Source of the DNA: Paraphysoderma sedebokerense
Taxonomy: Eukaryota > Blastocladiomycota > Physodermatomycetes > Physodermatales > Physodermataceae
Assembly: GCA_025602915.1 (NCBI GenBank)
Contig: JAHLJZ010000032.1
Location: 173,013 to 237,012, forward strand
Reading direction: 5' to 3'
DNA length: 64,000 bases
Shown: positions 21,401 through 33,796 of the stretch, in pieces
How positions within the stretch are numbered: the first letter of the stretch is position 1
How the letters are laid out: each line of letters starts with the position of its first letter
Made by a program: the position numbers and the translations under genes
The notes under the pieces: generated by a model
The model's input: the letters and a program-made list of their open reading frames with translations, nothing else
What the model was told of the DNA's origin: nothing
The model's database searches: none

Positions 21401-24132
21401 AATCACATTGTTGAATGCTGATTTATATATTCACAAGCAAGAATACGATAAAGCGTTAGACATACTCGGATCTATCGACTTCGGGAAAAAGTTCGAACTC
21501 CTTTATTTCATTTATTGTGGTCTGACCTTACAATCGATTTCTATATTAATTTTCTGACTCAATTATTAATGTTTTTAGAGAATACATCGCTTCTAGGAAA
21601 AGAACGGCAGATATTTATTTAAAATACAAAAATGATAAAAAGGCATACTTGCAGATTTGCAAGGAAATTGCGGAACGGACGCCTTCGGTCGAAACCTATT
21701 CGATGTTGGGAGATGCATATCTTAATAACAATGAGGCGAGTCATACTTCTTCAGTTTTGAATTCCACAGGCAATAACCTTCAAAACTTGTAGCCAGAGAA
21801 AGCGATATCGACATTTGAAGATGCTTTAAACGTTTTTGGAGCATCTGAGATCGCTAGTAAATTGGGGAAAGCATTAATCAAAATCCATGATTACCAACGA
21901 GTATGTGCACATGTCTTGCTCATAAAAGACTTTGCGTTTGGGGTTAATATTTCTTCGGAATGTAGGCTATAGAATACTATGAATCGGCACTACAAAACGA
22001 AAGTGGGAACTCGAATCTTCTGCGATACGAGTTAGCTGAATTGTACTACAAATTAAGACGATACCAAGATGCGGAGAAGTTGGCATTAGAAGGGTTGTCA
22101 TTGCGAGGTCAGCGCCATGTGTATTGCACTGGGGCACACTCCTGTAACATTTACACTCAAATTTACTTTTCAGGCGATCATACGGAGGTGTTGAAATACG
22201 ATGTCAAATTTTGCATCATGCTGAGCAAAATCTGCCATGATACCGATGATTTACCGAAGGCAATAGAGTTTCTACAGAAGGCGCGAACTGCTCAAAACCA
22301 GTGCGTACAGTGTTTGATGTCCCACATGAACCTGAATATTAATGATCCCGCTGATTCTATAGAATTATTGTTACTGATGTTGCCGGAAGAAACCAGTCTG
22401 ACCAGAAGATGGCGGTGGCGCAAATTTGCTTCGAATTAGGGGAGTTGTTTGTTGAACAAAAGGATTTTGATAAAGCGGTAAACTATTATAGCGAGGCCAT
22501 CCAGCGTAATAATACACATCGAGAGGTACAGCAAACAGTGATGATATTACGTTACATTTGCAACTCATCTCAAAGTTTTAGGCGCTAATCGCACTTGCGA
22601 GACTGCATCTCAGTCGTAATGATTTAGTGTCTGCACAGTCACAATGCTCAGTCATACTCCAAATGAACCCTGGGGATGAAACGGCAGCACTGATGATTGG
22701 CGATATTATGTATAAAAGGAAACAACACCAACAGGCGGCCTTTCATTATAGAACTTTACTAGAGAAAAATCCCTGTAACTTCAAAGTTATGGTTAATTGC
22801 ATCGAAATGTTAAGACGGTGCGGAAAGTTGAATGAAGTGCCGCAGATATTGGAGTCCGCAGAGAAGATGTCCAAATCTCAAAATGTTGGCGGTAGAGAGA
22901 AAGCAGGATTATCATACTGCCAGGGGCTATACTATCGGTTCATATTGGTTTGTTGCGTTCTGCCGCATCTACACAATAATTAACTGATGTTTATAGGTAT
23001 ATCAATAATCTCACGAATTCAGTGAAGCATTTTAAGCTTGCAATAAGCGACGCTGAATGGGAGATTAGTAGTACTCATCATGTGGTAGAAATATTGTTGA
23101 ATCCAAATAACAGCACACTAGGTGGAGAGGTATTTGACGATGTGGAAGACCTAGATGATGAAGATGAACAGAAAGACGATCGAGTCGTGTTGAAAACGGT
23201 TTGGAGATTGTTAAAGGTTGAAATTCATTTAATGTATTCTAGCATACTCTGCTAACAGTTACTTTTTTGTACCTATTGATTAACTACAGAGTCTGCCAAG
23301 GAAGTCGAAAATGCTCAAAACGCAAGTTTTGGAAGCCTATGCACTTTTTGCAACGAAATCAAAAGTTGATATTGAAAGAGGAATGAAAGTATTGGCAAAC
23401 TTAGTGAGCGACGATCCTGATTACGTTCCTGCATTACTGGTATACTCCTACATCTTTTTATTGGCGATAAGTGTTTCAACTACTAAACTAATTTTCTTTA
23501 CTCGTGCTGTGCGGTATCACCTAAAAAATCGGGACACATTAGGCGACGTCAGTAGGGCACATTTTGCTGAAGCAATCACCGAAAGCCAAAAACATTCTAA
23601 AGAAAATTGCACAGATGGAGTGGAAAAGTGAATACGCTGATGAATTTGAAAACAGTTGGCTACTGCTGGCGGACATCTACATTAAAGTTTGCTTTCAAGC
23701 TTTCACCTTTCTCTCATTAATTACGCATGATTGAATTGTTTTTTAACACTGTTGTCATAGTCCAATAGACACGATACTGCGCAATCATTGCTGCAGCTCG
23801 CATTGGACCACAACAAATCCTGCACCAAAGCGCTGGAATACCAAGCTCATATTATAAGTTCTTCACAGACGACCGTTCAAAGCAACCATGTAGTTGCTTC
23901 AACACATTATCGAGATGCTTGGGCAATTGAAGACAAAAGTAACGTGTCAATTGGATATAAGTTGGCGCTGTCGTTACTTCACGCGAACAAGTATGTCGAA
24001 GCAATTGATGTTGTCAATGAAGTTATAAATAAATTAAAAGAACGCGACGGATCTGGGTGGGAGGAGGAAGTCAGGCGAATGAGAATCCGAGAGGAAGTTT
24101 TATATAAAGCAAGAGAAGGACTAAGATGCTGA
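18409..24132 (+). CDS. TTC21B: Intraflagellar transport protein IFT139 (TTC21B), TPR-repeat solenoid
   Basis: Subunit of IFT complex A, which acts in retrograde transport in cilia and flagella. Exon 1 is short (18409-18438, MNAIDEDITL). Exon 2 (18555-18675) gives INYYLRRKHYQTVQQICDAK and DPIYLFWKGAAFVFL. Exon 3 from 18824 gives DRPNEAIRELCQHIDKRDM. These match the TTC21B start (LINYYCQERYF, DPVFRFYHAYGTL). Roughly twenty more exons encode tandem tetratricopeptide repeats, for example HLGQYENAKEWAEKGIKLW and NNALRMDPDNLEALEGLIRC, through to the end near 24132 (YREEVLYKAREGL-like, as in TTC21B ...ILEKARRSLRP). Other landmarks are ALIKIHDYQRAIEYYESAL and ICLNPDN-like ILLNPNNSTLGGEVFDDV. The product is about 1300-1500 residues. 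It is strong evidence for a flagellated stage. Confidence 0.92.
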
Positions 24133-24707
24133 ATTTGTTCAGGGAAACATGGGTTGCTAGTGTTTAATGTCATTAGCTTCACAGCGAGCGGGTGCCTAGT
24201 GTTCACTCTTTATTTAAATAGTTCTCGGACAGTACGAGACAAAATTATGCTGTTAATAAAAATAACACAATTACGTATACAACTAACACATGTAAAAGCA
24301 TGATATTTAAGTTGGAAGACTGGTTTTTTCAATAATACATGGCTGAGAACATATCAAGATGGCAAAGGGTGGCGCAAGCCGGGTAACGGTTCAAGAAAAA
24401 AAATTGCGCGAATTTTTCCCGATGCCACGACATGGGACCTAATCGGGCTTGAGGAAGAATCATATTATCAGACATGGAGCTAGCCCATTAACCTCACAAG
24501 CATTGAAAGGATACTTTACTGTGGTAACACGAATACGATAACTTGTATAATCGCAATTTAGTTTCTCCGAGCATAATCAGCCAAGTCCCATCCTTGCAAT
24601 GTTGTCGAACTTGTGCACATCGAAGCCATTTGTCAAACCAAAGCCATCAAGATTACATATAAGAACCCATGGTGTCCGATAGCTTGATGTCATATCCTCT
24701 CCGAATT
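24133..24707. other. Intergenic region downstream of IFT139
   Basis: About 575 bp, AT-rich, with no supported gene, RNA gene or repeat. It holds the IFT139 3' end and the promoter of the small secreted-peptide gene. Confidence 0.4.
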
Positions 24708-24713
24708 TATAAA
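24708..24713 (+). promoter_or_regulatory. Candidate TATA box of the small secreted-peptide gene
   Basis: TATAAA inside ttTATAAAgac, 70 bp before the chosen ATG at 24783. The spacing suits a TATA-driven, possibly highly expressed gene. Inferred only. Confidence 0.4.
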
Positions 24714-24782
24714 GACCGAACGGTGCAGGCTACCCCCCAAAATTGGAATTACCTTCACGTTCTTAACACTTTGACATCGAAA

Positions 24783-25007
24783 ATGCAAGTTAAATATCTA
24801 GCAATATTTCTTCTCGCGTTGGTATCTACTGCAGTAGGGCACCCTGCTCCTCTCTCATCGGGCGAAGCCAGCGCTCTATCTGGCACCACTACAAACGACG
24901 CAGGATTGCAACCAGCAGTAGGGGCCGACACTCAGAACGAAGTGGAAGCGAAACTTAGTTTTCCCGCTCTTGGAGTTTGTCTATTTGGATTCTGCGTCGG
25001 CACTTAA
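24783..25007 (+). CDS. Small secreted peptide precursor, 74 residues
   Basis: The frame begins MQVKYLAIFLLALVSTAVG, a textbook signal peptide with a positive n-region, a hydrophobic core and a small-residue cleavage site before HPAPLSSGEA. A polar, Ser/Thr/Gly/Ala-rich middle follows (about residues 20-50), then NEVEAKLSFP and a hydrophobic tail FPALGVCLFGFCVGT with two cysteines four residues apart. The frame is open further upstream (to 24669), but only the ATG at 24783 places the signal peptide at the N-terminus. There is a TATA box 70 bp upstream and an AATAAA about 175 bp downstream. I recognise no family. It could be a peptide precursor, an antimicrobial-like or membrane-active peptide, or an effector; none of these is shown by the sequence. 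Confidence 0.55.
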   Translation: MQVKYLAIFLLALVSTAVGHPAPLSSGEASALSGTTTNDAGLQPAVGADTQNEVEAKLSFPALGVCLFGFCVGT

Positions 25008-25603
25008 ACCCTTGTAAATTGACTGCGCTCATAAATTCGTTTGGATACCATTATCATCGGCTATTTAAAAACGCCTTGAAAAAATATTATCGATTAACTA
25101 TTCTACACTGAAATGTGAAATCCAGGCTCAACATGATGTACAAAAATACTCTCATATTTTGTTAATAATATCCTAATAGTAATAAAGCTGCAATAGTACC
25201 TCTCATTGGATTCTGGGAATTTCAACGACAGGTCGCTCAATATTTTGCTGCGTCGCAGATCTTAGTTATCTCTGATCCACTGTCTAGCAGTCTAGTTTAT
25301 CTTCATATTCGCATTTCTGCTACTTTCCATCATACGATGAGACTAAAAGAGGGGATGCCTATACAATGAATTGTTGTGCTAGGTTAATTTTTGGAATGAA
25401 ATATCCTTGATCTAATAGTTATCGTTGAATTACATGCGAGCTTTGTTACACATACTGAAGTGGCTTGGCGTCCACATACATTAAGGAAAAACCATAGAGA
25501 GTCACTCGATAGTACGACACATGTATTGTCTCACCCACAGTTTTTTGAATATAGTACCAGATGATAAAAACAACGCCATAAAATTATTGTCCACACACAT
25601 TTC
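25008..25603. other. Intergenic region
   Basis: About 600 bp between the secreted-peptide gene (+) and the 3' end of the unrecognised gene (-). It contains a candidate polyadenylation signal (AATAAA near 25180). I see no gene or repeat. Confidence 0.4.
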
Positions 25604-26184
25604 TTACATCCCTATAAAGAAACCTTCTCTTCGAATAACTTCAGCATATTTATCGGCTGCCTTTTGAACGTAGCTCGCTACCGAGTGTCGCTCAATGATT
25701 CCGGCGTGCTTCTGCCGTTCTAGTCTCATCATTTCTGCAGCTTCCCGACTCAATAAACTCAGCATGGCGTCTGGATCCAAAGGCTCGGCCATCGGTATTT
25801 CATTAATTAATTTATGTGGATTTGGGTGATCGGGTAGCGCAAGGGATACTGCGTGAGCTAGTGATTCAAGGGCGCCTACATCGTGAGATCGAGGGTGCAA
25901 CAGAATTTCATTTGAGTTTCGATATTGAAAAGCATGACCCATTAAAATCAAATCAGACCTTCTGCCTCTGCGGCCTGCGAAAATCTGGCTTTATGCGGAG
26001 CTTTCAGTTGTTCATACTCATCAGGATGCGTTCTTTTGTCTCTTTCGTAGCGTCCGGCAACATCACTCTTTAATCTTTTCATTATATCAATTTCCTGCTT
26101 AACGTGCGGCGGTAAATCTACTGAAGTGAGATTGATTTGAAGTTCAGAAGGGCCTTTGCGGCTCTCTACCGGAAGATGAAACAT
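25604..26184 (-). CDS. Unrecognised 165-residue soluble protein, two exons
   Basis: Starts at 26184 (MFHLPVESRKGPSELQINL). Two adjacent open frames are joined by an 83-bp intron: donor GCAGAAG|gtctg, acceptor gatgtag|GCGCC at about 25889. The joined frame reads ARFSQAAEAE|GALESLAHAV and continues with LALPDHPNPHKLINEIPM, LSLLSREAAEMMRLERQK and a C-terminal amphipathic part ending REGFFIGM. The protein is charged and mostly helical in appearance, with no signal peptide, membrane segment or cysteine-rich motif. I do not recognise a family. Coding is supported by the clean splice that restores one frame with unbiased residue composition. It is divergent from the tyrosine phosphatase gene (437 bp apart). 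Confidence 0.6.
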
Positions 26185-26317
26185 ATTATCTTGAGTTAAG
26201 GGCTAACGAGATCGAAATTTGAAGCAATGATATGGTAATTACGAGAATTTTTTTGAAAGCATTGCTCTATGCCGTTGGACGAGTGAGCTCAGTCCTGCAA
26301 AAAGCCCAGGGGTGGAA

Positions 26318-26325
26318 TGACGTCA
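26318..26325. promoter_or_regulatory. TGACGTCA (CRE-type) site in a divergent promoter
   Basis: A perfect palindrome, within gaaTGACGTCAtat, between the unrecognised gene (start 26184, -) and the phosphatase (start 26621, +). It is the same eight bases as at 18210-18217. Function inferred. Confidence 0.35.
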
Positions 26326-26620
26326 TATGTGGAACTCAGTATTCCAGCTACTGGATGCGACATCCCATGATAAATGAGGGATGGAGTGACGTTTGTCGAT
26401 TCTCAAGGACATTTACGGCTGACTGTTATCGTATAGTCGTCATTTTCGGCCTAGAAGTGAATCCGCGGTGTCCGGGCACTTTCCCGCTAACTGAAGGAGA
26501 TTGTCCACTGCAGATTGATCATCCAGATCGCGAGTTTCTTCCGCATCGTTTTAACAATATCTGTATCCATCTTCCTTACTAGAAGTCAGGCGCCAACTTA
26601 AGGAACTTCACGAGAGAAAT

Positions 26621-28076
26621 ATGACAATTACAACCAGGACTTACAAAATCCCTAACTTTAGAGATGTTGCTATCTCGACAAGGTTCTAAACGGTTGTTCG
26701 ACTGTAAAACTATTGATATTCCATGATTCATTGACAAGTTTCCCTTTTTTAAACCGTCCTAGCGCAAAATTTCTTATCACTGGTCGAATTTATCGATCCG
26801 CTGCTCCCGGTATATTATTCATTGAATGAGGACTTTGCCCATGTACATTGACTGACTTCATCAAAACCTCCCATTAAGATTTATCATCTAACGTGAACAG
26901 TGTATTGATCGAGCACAACATTAAAACGATTATTGATTTAAGATCCAGGTAGTGTTATACCCAGACTATACTGAAATCTTATATGTGTTCGAACTAATGC
27001 GAACTATAGAACCGAGGTCCAACAATATTTCAAATTCGACTGCAGCTCAAAAGTCGACAACGAGGTTTCAAGTGATGTGAGTATTACTTTTCAGTAGGAA
27101 TATTGACCGGCGATCGGTGGCTTTATATGTATGTACTAATGCAATAGAGACAGATTACGGAAAGTCGTTTTGTGATCCGCCAGATCGATTTCCTAGACGG
27201 TTTCCATAGAGGGGCGTTATGGAATCACAGTACATTATGGACTAAATTGTGAGATTTCAATTTGCTGCTTCAATTTTCATGCGTGATTTATATGGCTTTG
27301 TTGTTCAGAATAGTGTTCCTTCTCTTGGTATCATTTCAAAAGGCCCGCGCCATCAAGTATCTTGTTTCGTCTACGATGAACCCTGGAGGGTTAGTGACTA
27401 TGAACGAATGGTTTCTGATGTATTGTGGCGGAGCCATTCGAAATGTGGGTTTTTTATGCTTAATTATGGTTATGGGGCCACATATAACAGTTTCATTGTA
27501 TAGGTTTTTATGCAATTCACTGATTTCGAGAACTACCCGATATTGATACATTGTACGCAAGGAAAAGACCGAACAGGGATAATTATCGGTTTGAATTTGC
27601 CTTACTTCATTTTTGCTGCATTTTTCGGAGCACTAAGACATTTGCAACCGAACATTTTGGTCCCACGCTATGATGTTATAGCGTTGTTGCTTGACATTTG
27701 CCACGTCCCGTCCGACCTGATTATACAAGACTACGTTGTCTCATCATCGGAGTTGAAAGTGGAAAGACCGATTATGTTGAAAACCTTTAGCGCGGTCGGC
27801 CTAGACCCTGTGTTTGCTGACTCTCCGGGTTATGTCTGTTGACTCTCTTTTTTCACATTTCCTCTAGTGTCAAATCTAATATTCCTGCATTCGCCATATG
27901 ATAATTCATCGATTTCCTTGCGGTCAATTGTTAGGCCATTAAAGATACATTAGCAATGATACGGACAAAGTATAGATCGGCTCAAGAATATTTAATTGGG
28001 ATAGGTGTCGATATGGAAATGCAACATCGTGTAAGACAAAATGTAATGACTGGAGGCAAAAGAACTAAAATATGAT
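26621..28076 (+). CDS. Tyrosine phosphatase of the bacterial-like Y_phosphatase3 type
   Basis: Cysteine-dependent phosphatase with the P-loop HCTQGKDRTG near 27552-27580. From the ATG at 26621 the exons read MTITTRTYKIPNFRDVA, then FLITGRIYRSAAP (compare family GxLYRSA), then VLIEHNIKTIIDLRSR, TEVQQYFKF, IRQIDFLDGFHRGALW, and the P-loop exon. An intron that happens to leave an open frame probably runs from after GIII to ...ttatag near 27682, giving GIIIALLLDICHVPSDLI. A last exon (about 27934-28076) adds AIKDTLAMIRTKYRSAQEYL and GIGVDMEMQHRV, the usual end of the family. Related fungal proteins act on phosphotyrosine or phosphoinositides; the substrate here is unknown. It is convergent with EMC1. 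Confidence 0.82.
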
Positions 28077-28349
28077 GTTTTGTTTGGATACTAGGATCTC
28101 ATAAAGTGATTTCCGCATTACTGCGTATTCAATTAAGTTAAAACAATATTGCATCCTGAATCAATTTACCATCGTTTCAAATCAACGAATAAATGACTGC
28201 GGTTTACGGTTGTTGCGGGATCAGAGAATAATTGCGACGCATCGAATTTGGCTCGTGTTCGGCCCTTAACTTATAAAGCTTCATATCCCATGTTGTATTT
28301 TCAGGACAATCTGTTGATAACCAAATTCAAGTTTAATTATTTCGTCGCG

Positions 28350-31300
28350 CTAAGCCCAATTAGCGTACAACTTTTTCCTCTTCAACATTTTGCTTCCCGC
28401 AAGACAACCAAAGAATAAAGCGACCATAGCAACAAATACGGAACTTTTCCCAAAATCTTCACTCAGCACGTCAAAGCTACCAGATGGAGTCTGCCTCGTA
28501 AAAAACAAGTCCAACCCATATGTCAAAACCATGGAAGTCGATTCAAGAATGGCCGGGGTGGTAAGTATGGTGGTAGTACCCAGGACCTAGAAATGATATG
28601 AGTTAACGAATTGATCGAAACATCGAATGGATGTATTCATACCTCAAGTGTGTACGATATAATCATTTTTGGATCATCAGGCAGCACAGGTTGATAAGGA
28701 ATTAACATCTCCTCCTTGTCATCGGCTGATGGCGTTCCAATTGGTCTACGCGGGTCTAAGAAACGTTTCGGCATAGCTAAGATTTGATTTGAATTAACGG
28801 AGACTAACCAAAGGATGTAAGTATCTTGCCTTCACTCTGTGTCAGCAAAAGAAAAAACGTACAGAGAAGGTCACGGGTACTGATTCCATTTCTGGTAGTG
28901 GTAACTCCGACAGAGTTCACGGCATGTGGGAAGATGTAAGACTGACTCAAGACAGATGGTCTAAGTGTAGAAAACGACGAGAATGTGTTGCTGATACACA
29001 GATCATGTTAGTATAATTGAGGAACCGCTACCAACTGTGAAGGAATGATAAATTAAAGAAATTCACCTTTCAACTCGCACATCTGGGACATCACTCTCAA
29101 ATAATTCCAACACAGTCGCGACGAATCCTTTTGTTCCTTTTCCGCCTTTCCCAGGATTGCGCCAATAAATGTAAACGACCCAATGATCGGCTTGGACAAT
29201 TTGAATTGGATAGGTGCTAGTATCGGTATTGTGGTGTTGAACGCTGTAAAGAATCGATCCAGATGCGCTGTCGAGAAGGTAAATATTAAGAGTGGATCCA
29301 CTTGATGTGGCAATGGTAATGAGATTGGGGTTAAGGTATTTGTATAACACTGAGCGGTTGCCGAGAACACGTCCGAGGGAAGCCACTTTGTCTATGACAA
29401 AGTAATATGGAATAGCGTAAGCAGGTTTAACAAGGACATGACGCAGGCAACAAAAAAGCTATATACCGTTAGCAGGTCTTTGACCTGCACCAACCAGTTT
29501 TTCGCCTTCGCGCAACTGAAAATTCCAAGTATCAATTAAACTCCCTGAGGTCGAATTATCAAGCGGCAATCTGAACCCTGTAACAGCCGTACTACTTTTC
29601 GCTTTAATTTGATAAAAGTGTAGGGATCCCTTCGCTTGAGCGAATTGCTTTTGTGTTTCGGCTGTGTCCGGATATAGGTATACCTAAGTCGTATCAGAAC
29701 CCATTGTGATACCGTTAAAGCCGAGAATTGAACCACGAAGATAGAAAGAAGCCATGTTCATTACCTTTTTGTCTTCATCGACAAAAGCATAGACATGCAG
29801 TTTTTCTACACCTTCATCGAAAGGCATCTTATTGATTTGTGTTATAGCTGTTGAGAATTTCGCTAAGCCGGCTCCAACACCATCAAAATCTAGCAGCTCT
29901 CCAGTCAAGGCATCCAATCGGTAAGCAATTGTCGCTGCTCCATTTTTTGACTTCTCTTCAACGACCGCAGCAATGACAGGTGGATATTTGACGACAGCAC
30001 TTCTCAATTGCAGTAATTTTTTCATCGTTGCTCTATCAACGTCATTGCGGTCATTGTTTACGGCCCGATGTCCCATTCCTAACCATTTAGACCAAACAAC
30101 TTTGGCGCTATTGGATTCGACAGCTATGAGTTTGCCCGACTTGGACAAAAATAATAACAATTTGCGGAATCCAAAGTCATCCCGAAATAAATGAATTTCA
30201 GATTTTACATTGGATTTGGAACTCATTGTTGAAAGGAGCGATTGAATGAGAGAGGTCGGATTGGAAACAAGTTGCAACAGTTCGGTTGTATGCTTTCTGA
30301 CCCGACGAAGATAGCGGACAAGCGGGGACACGGTGTATATTTCATCTCCATGTTCATCTAGTCCATATGATTAGCTGTCACCGTAAAACACTCGTAAATA
30401 AAGCAAAATATCTTCTCACCTAATTCATCGACATCTTGAGTCCACATTTTCTTTTCCGGCAACTCCACGAACTCGGCTGATACAATCTCGGCCAAGGATT
30501 CTTCACGAGTCCATTCAGCTTCAATTGGAATCGGAGAAAGAGTTTCATCGAACACTTTCGGTAATGAGTTCCGGTATAAATGTAGGTCGCCGTCAGCTGT
30601 GATCAACAGTAAACGAACTCCGGGGATGTCGGAACTTTTACGGGAAAAGAGATTAAGATATGCCTAAGGGAAAATGTTAATTTCAGGCAGAAAGGTAGCA
30701 GATGTTAAGTCTACTAGTCTGCGTACCTGAGTAATTGGGCCAGTCGAACTTGCGGAATGCCGGACAGTGAAGACAGCGATATCTTTAGTCGTGGATATAT
30801 CGAATATCTCAATTGCTACAGCGGTCTACATCGCAGACAGTCAGAAAACATTTACCTAAGTTTATACGACAAACAACTTACTTCATTTTTTTTTGCTATT
30901 CTGGCAACAGCGGTAATCCCATCTATCTCAATCGGGGAAGTGTACATCAAAAGCGAGCACTCATACATGAAGATTCGACCACACATTTCATCGAACCTGC
31001 GAATAACATTCACTGAACCATCCGCATTAACCATGCAAACCGCGCTATGTTTTCCAGAGTCTATCGAGAATAATGGAATGTCTGTGCCCAATTTCGTAAT
31101 CTTTACTTCTTTACTCTCTGCAGCGACCTGAAACTCCCAAGCAAAATGGGGTGAGCTAATAGTAATAAAGGGAAAAGTCACAATGCCAAATCATACACGT
31201 ACCTTCAACTTGGTTTCTTTCCGTTCGGTTTTTCCTCCCACAGTTCTTTCCACGACAACGATGACTTGATCTTTGTCTTGTTTCCCAGACAATTCAACCT

Positions 31301-32035
31301 TAACACGATCTTGGTCACCAAATACGATCGCATTCTTGTTTTCTTGAATTTCTGGCTTTGAAGCGACAATGGCGCCAGATTTATCGCATTGCAACTTTCC
31401 ATTCCTTGCCTTTAACAGCGATAGGGACTCGGTAGATTGTATGAATCCGGTCGAAGGGTTCCATGATTTTATATATGCAGAGTTGGCAGCTGTCGAGAGT
31501 GTGTAATAAGCTTATGGGTAAAGTATGGGGGGATTGTTATATATCGACTATAGTTCCTAGCCGTCAGCAAAACGTCCAACTTACCGTTTCCGCAAACCTG
31601 GACATCTATCAGAGACTCGGCAGGTGCGAGTAACTGCCTCCACACTATGATTTAAACGAAGAGTGGATTAATTATTGGGTTCAATGTTTTAATGAAACTG
31701 GCCTATTGGCAAGTGAGCGGGGTACCTATTTCACCAGTTTTAACATTCAACTGGGCAACCACATTTTTTTGAGTCCCCACCAGCAATTTCACTTGTCCAT
31801 CGACTCTTTCAAAGTAGACATTAGATGGTATCGGAGTTCCTATTTGTTTTTTGTGCCTGAAAATCTAAACTCAGTACACTGTCCTATCATCCGAGTGACA
31901 ACTTGAAGAATCCAAAATTGGTTACCAGTCGAATAAACCAATCTGATCTTCGTATAGAGCCTTTACTACATTGCACGAGGCAAGCAATAAAGACAGTAGC
32001 AGTGGGAGAGTCGTCAGATGCTTCCTCCTCATCAT
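28350..32035 (-). CDS. EMC1: ER membrane protein complex subunit 1
   Basis: Large lumenal subunit of the EMC insertase, which inserts tail-anchored and multipass proteins into the ER membrane. The start at 32035 gives MMRRKHLTTLPLLLSLLLAS, a signal peptide, followed by ALYEDQIGLFDW, matching EMC1 (VYEDQVGKFDW). The next exons give VGTQKNVVAQLNVKTGEI|VWRQLL (family: [20 protein letters not shown]), then EEWTREESLAEIV-like WTREESLAEIVSAEF, GKLIAVESNSAKVVWSKW, and NRSVLYKYLNPNLITIAT. The C-terminus has LPDDPKMIISYTLEVLG, STSMVLTYGLDLFFTRQTPS, SFDVLSEDF, one transmembrane helix (FVAMVALFFGCLAG) and a short basic tail ending LYANWA. The beta-propeller and DUF1620 regions are complete. At least ten introns. 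The gene starts 65 bp downstream of the OTU gene stop on the same strand. Confidence 0.92.
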
Positions 32036-32100
32036 TTGCGTCTATGTGTGTGTGCAATGTAGTTGTGGACGTGGGGAATTCAGCGTAAACAAACACGGGT

Positions 32101-33678
32101 TCAAATGAAGAGTCGATCCATCTGATTTACAACACTACCACTACCATCTATATCATCAGTGATACCATTTATCCCTCCTCTGTGAGCAGTCTCTTTCGCT
32201 CCGTGCTGACCCTGTCTCTTCAGTTTCTTGTTCTCCTTCTGTTTCCTCCGTGCAATTTCCTTCCGCTCCCGCGCAGTGACCCGTTTCCCTGTTTTGTTCG
32301 GCGGGGTCTTTGGCTTCGCGGTTTCACCATCATCATTCGAGTTATCTCCGTTTTGTGAGCAGCTCTCGACTACGGCTTTCGGAGTATCCTTTGATAATTC
32401 CGAGCCTCCTTTGTTTTCTCCTACACTCTGATTCACCGCAGGCTGGCCCTTCGGTTTTCCATTATCGCCTGCTGTCAATCCTGAATCGTTGCCAGCAATG
32501 CAGCAATAACCTGGATCGTCCATTCTCCTCTCCCAAATGACTTCCACCACTTTATCCACATTCTGGTTATACTCTAATAGCAGATCTCGAATCACCCCGA
32601 CAAAGCTTTCATCAGATCCAGTTGACTTTAAGATAAACATTTCCTGCTCACTCCACTCACTTCCGCTGGTTAATTTAGGATTTACCACCTGAATATCAGG
32701 GCGGTCAACACCCTCAATACCTAGTATCGAGCATTGATTTAAAAAATTTAAGAACTTACCGGGGAAGACAACATCTTGACCTTTTCATCGTCTGATATTG
32801 GCTCCACGCTGCTATAATGTTCCCAGCTGTAATAGACCAAATTTAATATTCTTCTAGGCATGCTTTTGTCTTTTCCTCGCCACTCATTTCCCCCGTTTTC
32901 TATAGTATCTATTTCTTCAATGCCCTGGACAACCCATACTTTCTCTCCCTCCTGCCATATAGCAATATCAACATTCAACATACGAGCGCAAGCCACTATT
33001 TCTACATTTCCACCGTACGTTCCGTCCTGCGACATATTTCGCAAATATGACTCGAAGAGGTCATTCGATTTTGAAGATGTATCCGCGTCCGAGATGAAGG
33101 GGCTGAAATCAGAAGAGTTGTCACGGATGAATCTGACGATAGATTCTCGAAGAGTGGCATGCGTATGAGGTGGGCCAAGTTGATGAGCTGAATGTAACGG
33201 AAAGTCAAACCATTATCAGGACTCGCAATAAAATGCTATCCTTACCTAAAGCTCTGAATAAACAGTTTCCTGCATTTATATTCAGTATATACGTCTCAAC
33301 TGTACTCTTTGAAATTAGAATCAATTAACATACCGTCGCCTTTGACATCAAATATTCTGAATCCCGCGTTAGCTAAACTTTTCTGCAAGGATGAGGATGA
33401 AGACGGAGACACTGTGCTGACAAGCAATAGAATAAGCTATCACATCAACTTTTGTCTCATCAAAGTACTGAAGCGCAAGAAGTTTGACCGATTCAGGAAG
33501 ATATACCTTGGTTTTGGTTGGAATTTAAATTGAGCTTTCTGGGAGGACCTTCATAAGAAATAAAGTGAGCAGTCGTTCGCCCATAAGGAAAATTACATTT
33601 AATACAAATTACTGCAAACAAACCATGCGATTTTCCGGTGGATTTTATTTTATTAGTTCTCTTTTTGTGCTTTGTCAT
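32101..33678 (-). CDS. OTU-domain deubiquitinase, OTUD3-like
   Basis: Cysteine protease that removes ubiquitin. The first exon gives MTKHKKRTNKIKSTGKSHG. The next has SLANAGFRIFDVKGDG, then NCLFRALAHQLGPPHTHAT split by an intron: the catalytic motif DGNCLFRA with its aspartate and cysteine. LFESYLRNMSQDGTYGGNVE and IVACARMLNVDIAIWQ follow, and the histidine motif is YYSWEHYSSV, as in OTUD3 (YRYGEHYDSV). The C-terminal part after 32690 has an ESFVGVIRDLLLEYNQNVDK segment that resembles the UBA-like region of OTUD3, then a Lys/Arg-rich tail (TARERKEIARRKQKENKKLK). The catalytic residues are present. The start lies 118 bp from the divergent 33797 gene. Confidence 0.87.
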
Positions 33679-33796
33679 GTAGTCGAAGATTATGAATGAG
33701 TTTTGAGTTGATCCGCGATTGCCATTTTTTGACTTCCCTTCATTCCACTATTTCGGCCCGCCTCCGTTATCACCAACAAGAATTAAAAATTATATC

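Noticed and set aside
26232-26582. Plus-strand open frame of 116 codons before the phosphatase
   Set aside because: Located in a divergent promoter with a CRE site. No domain, and residue composition is like random translation.
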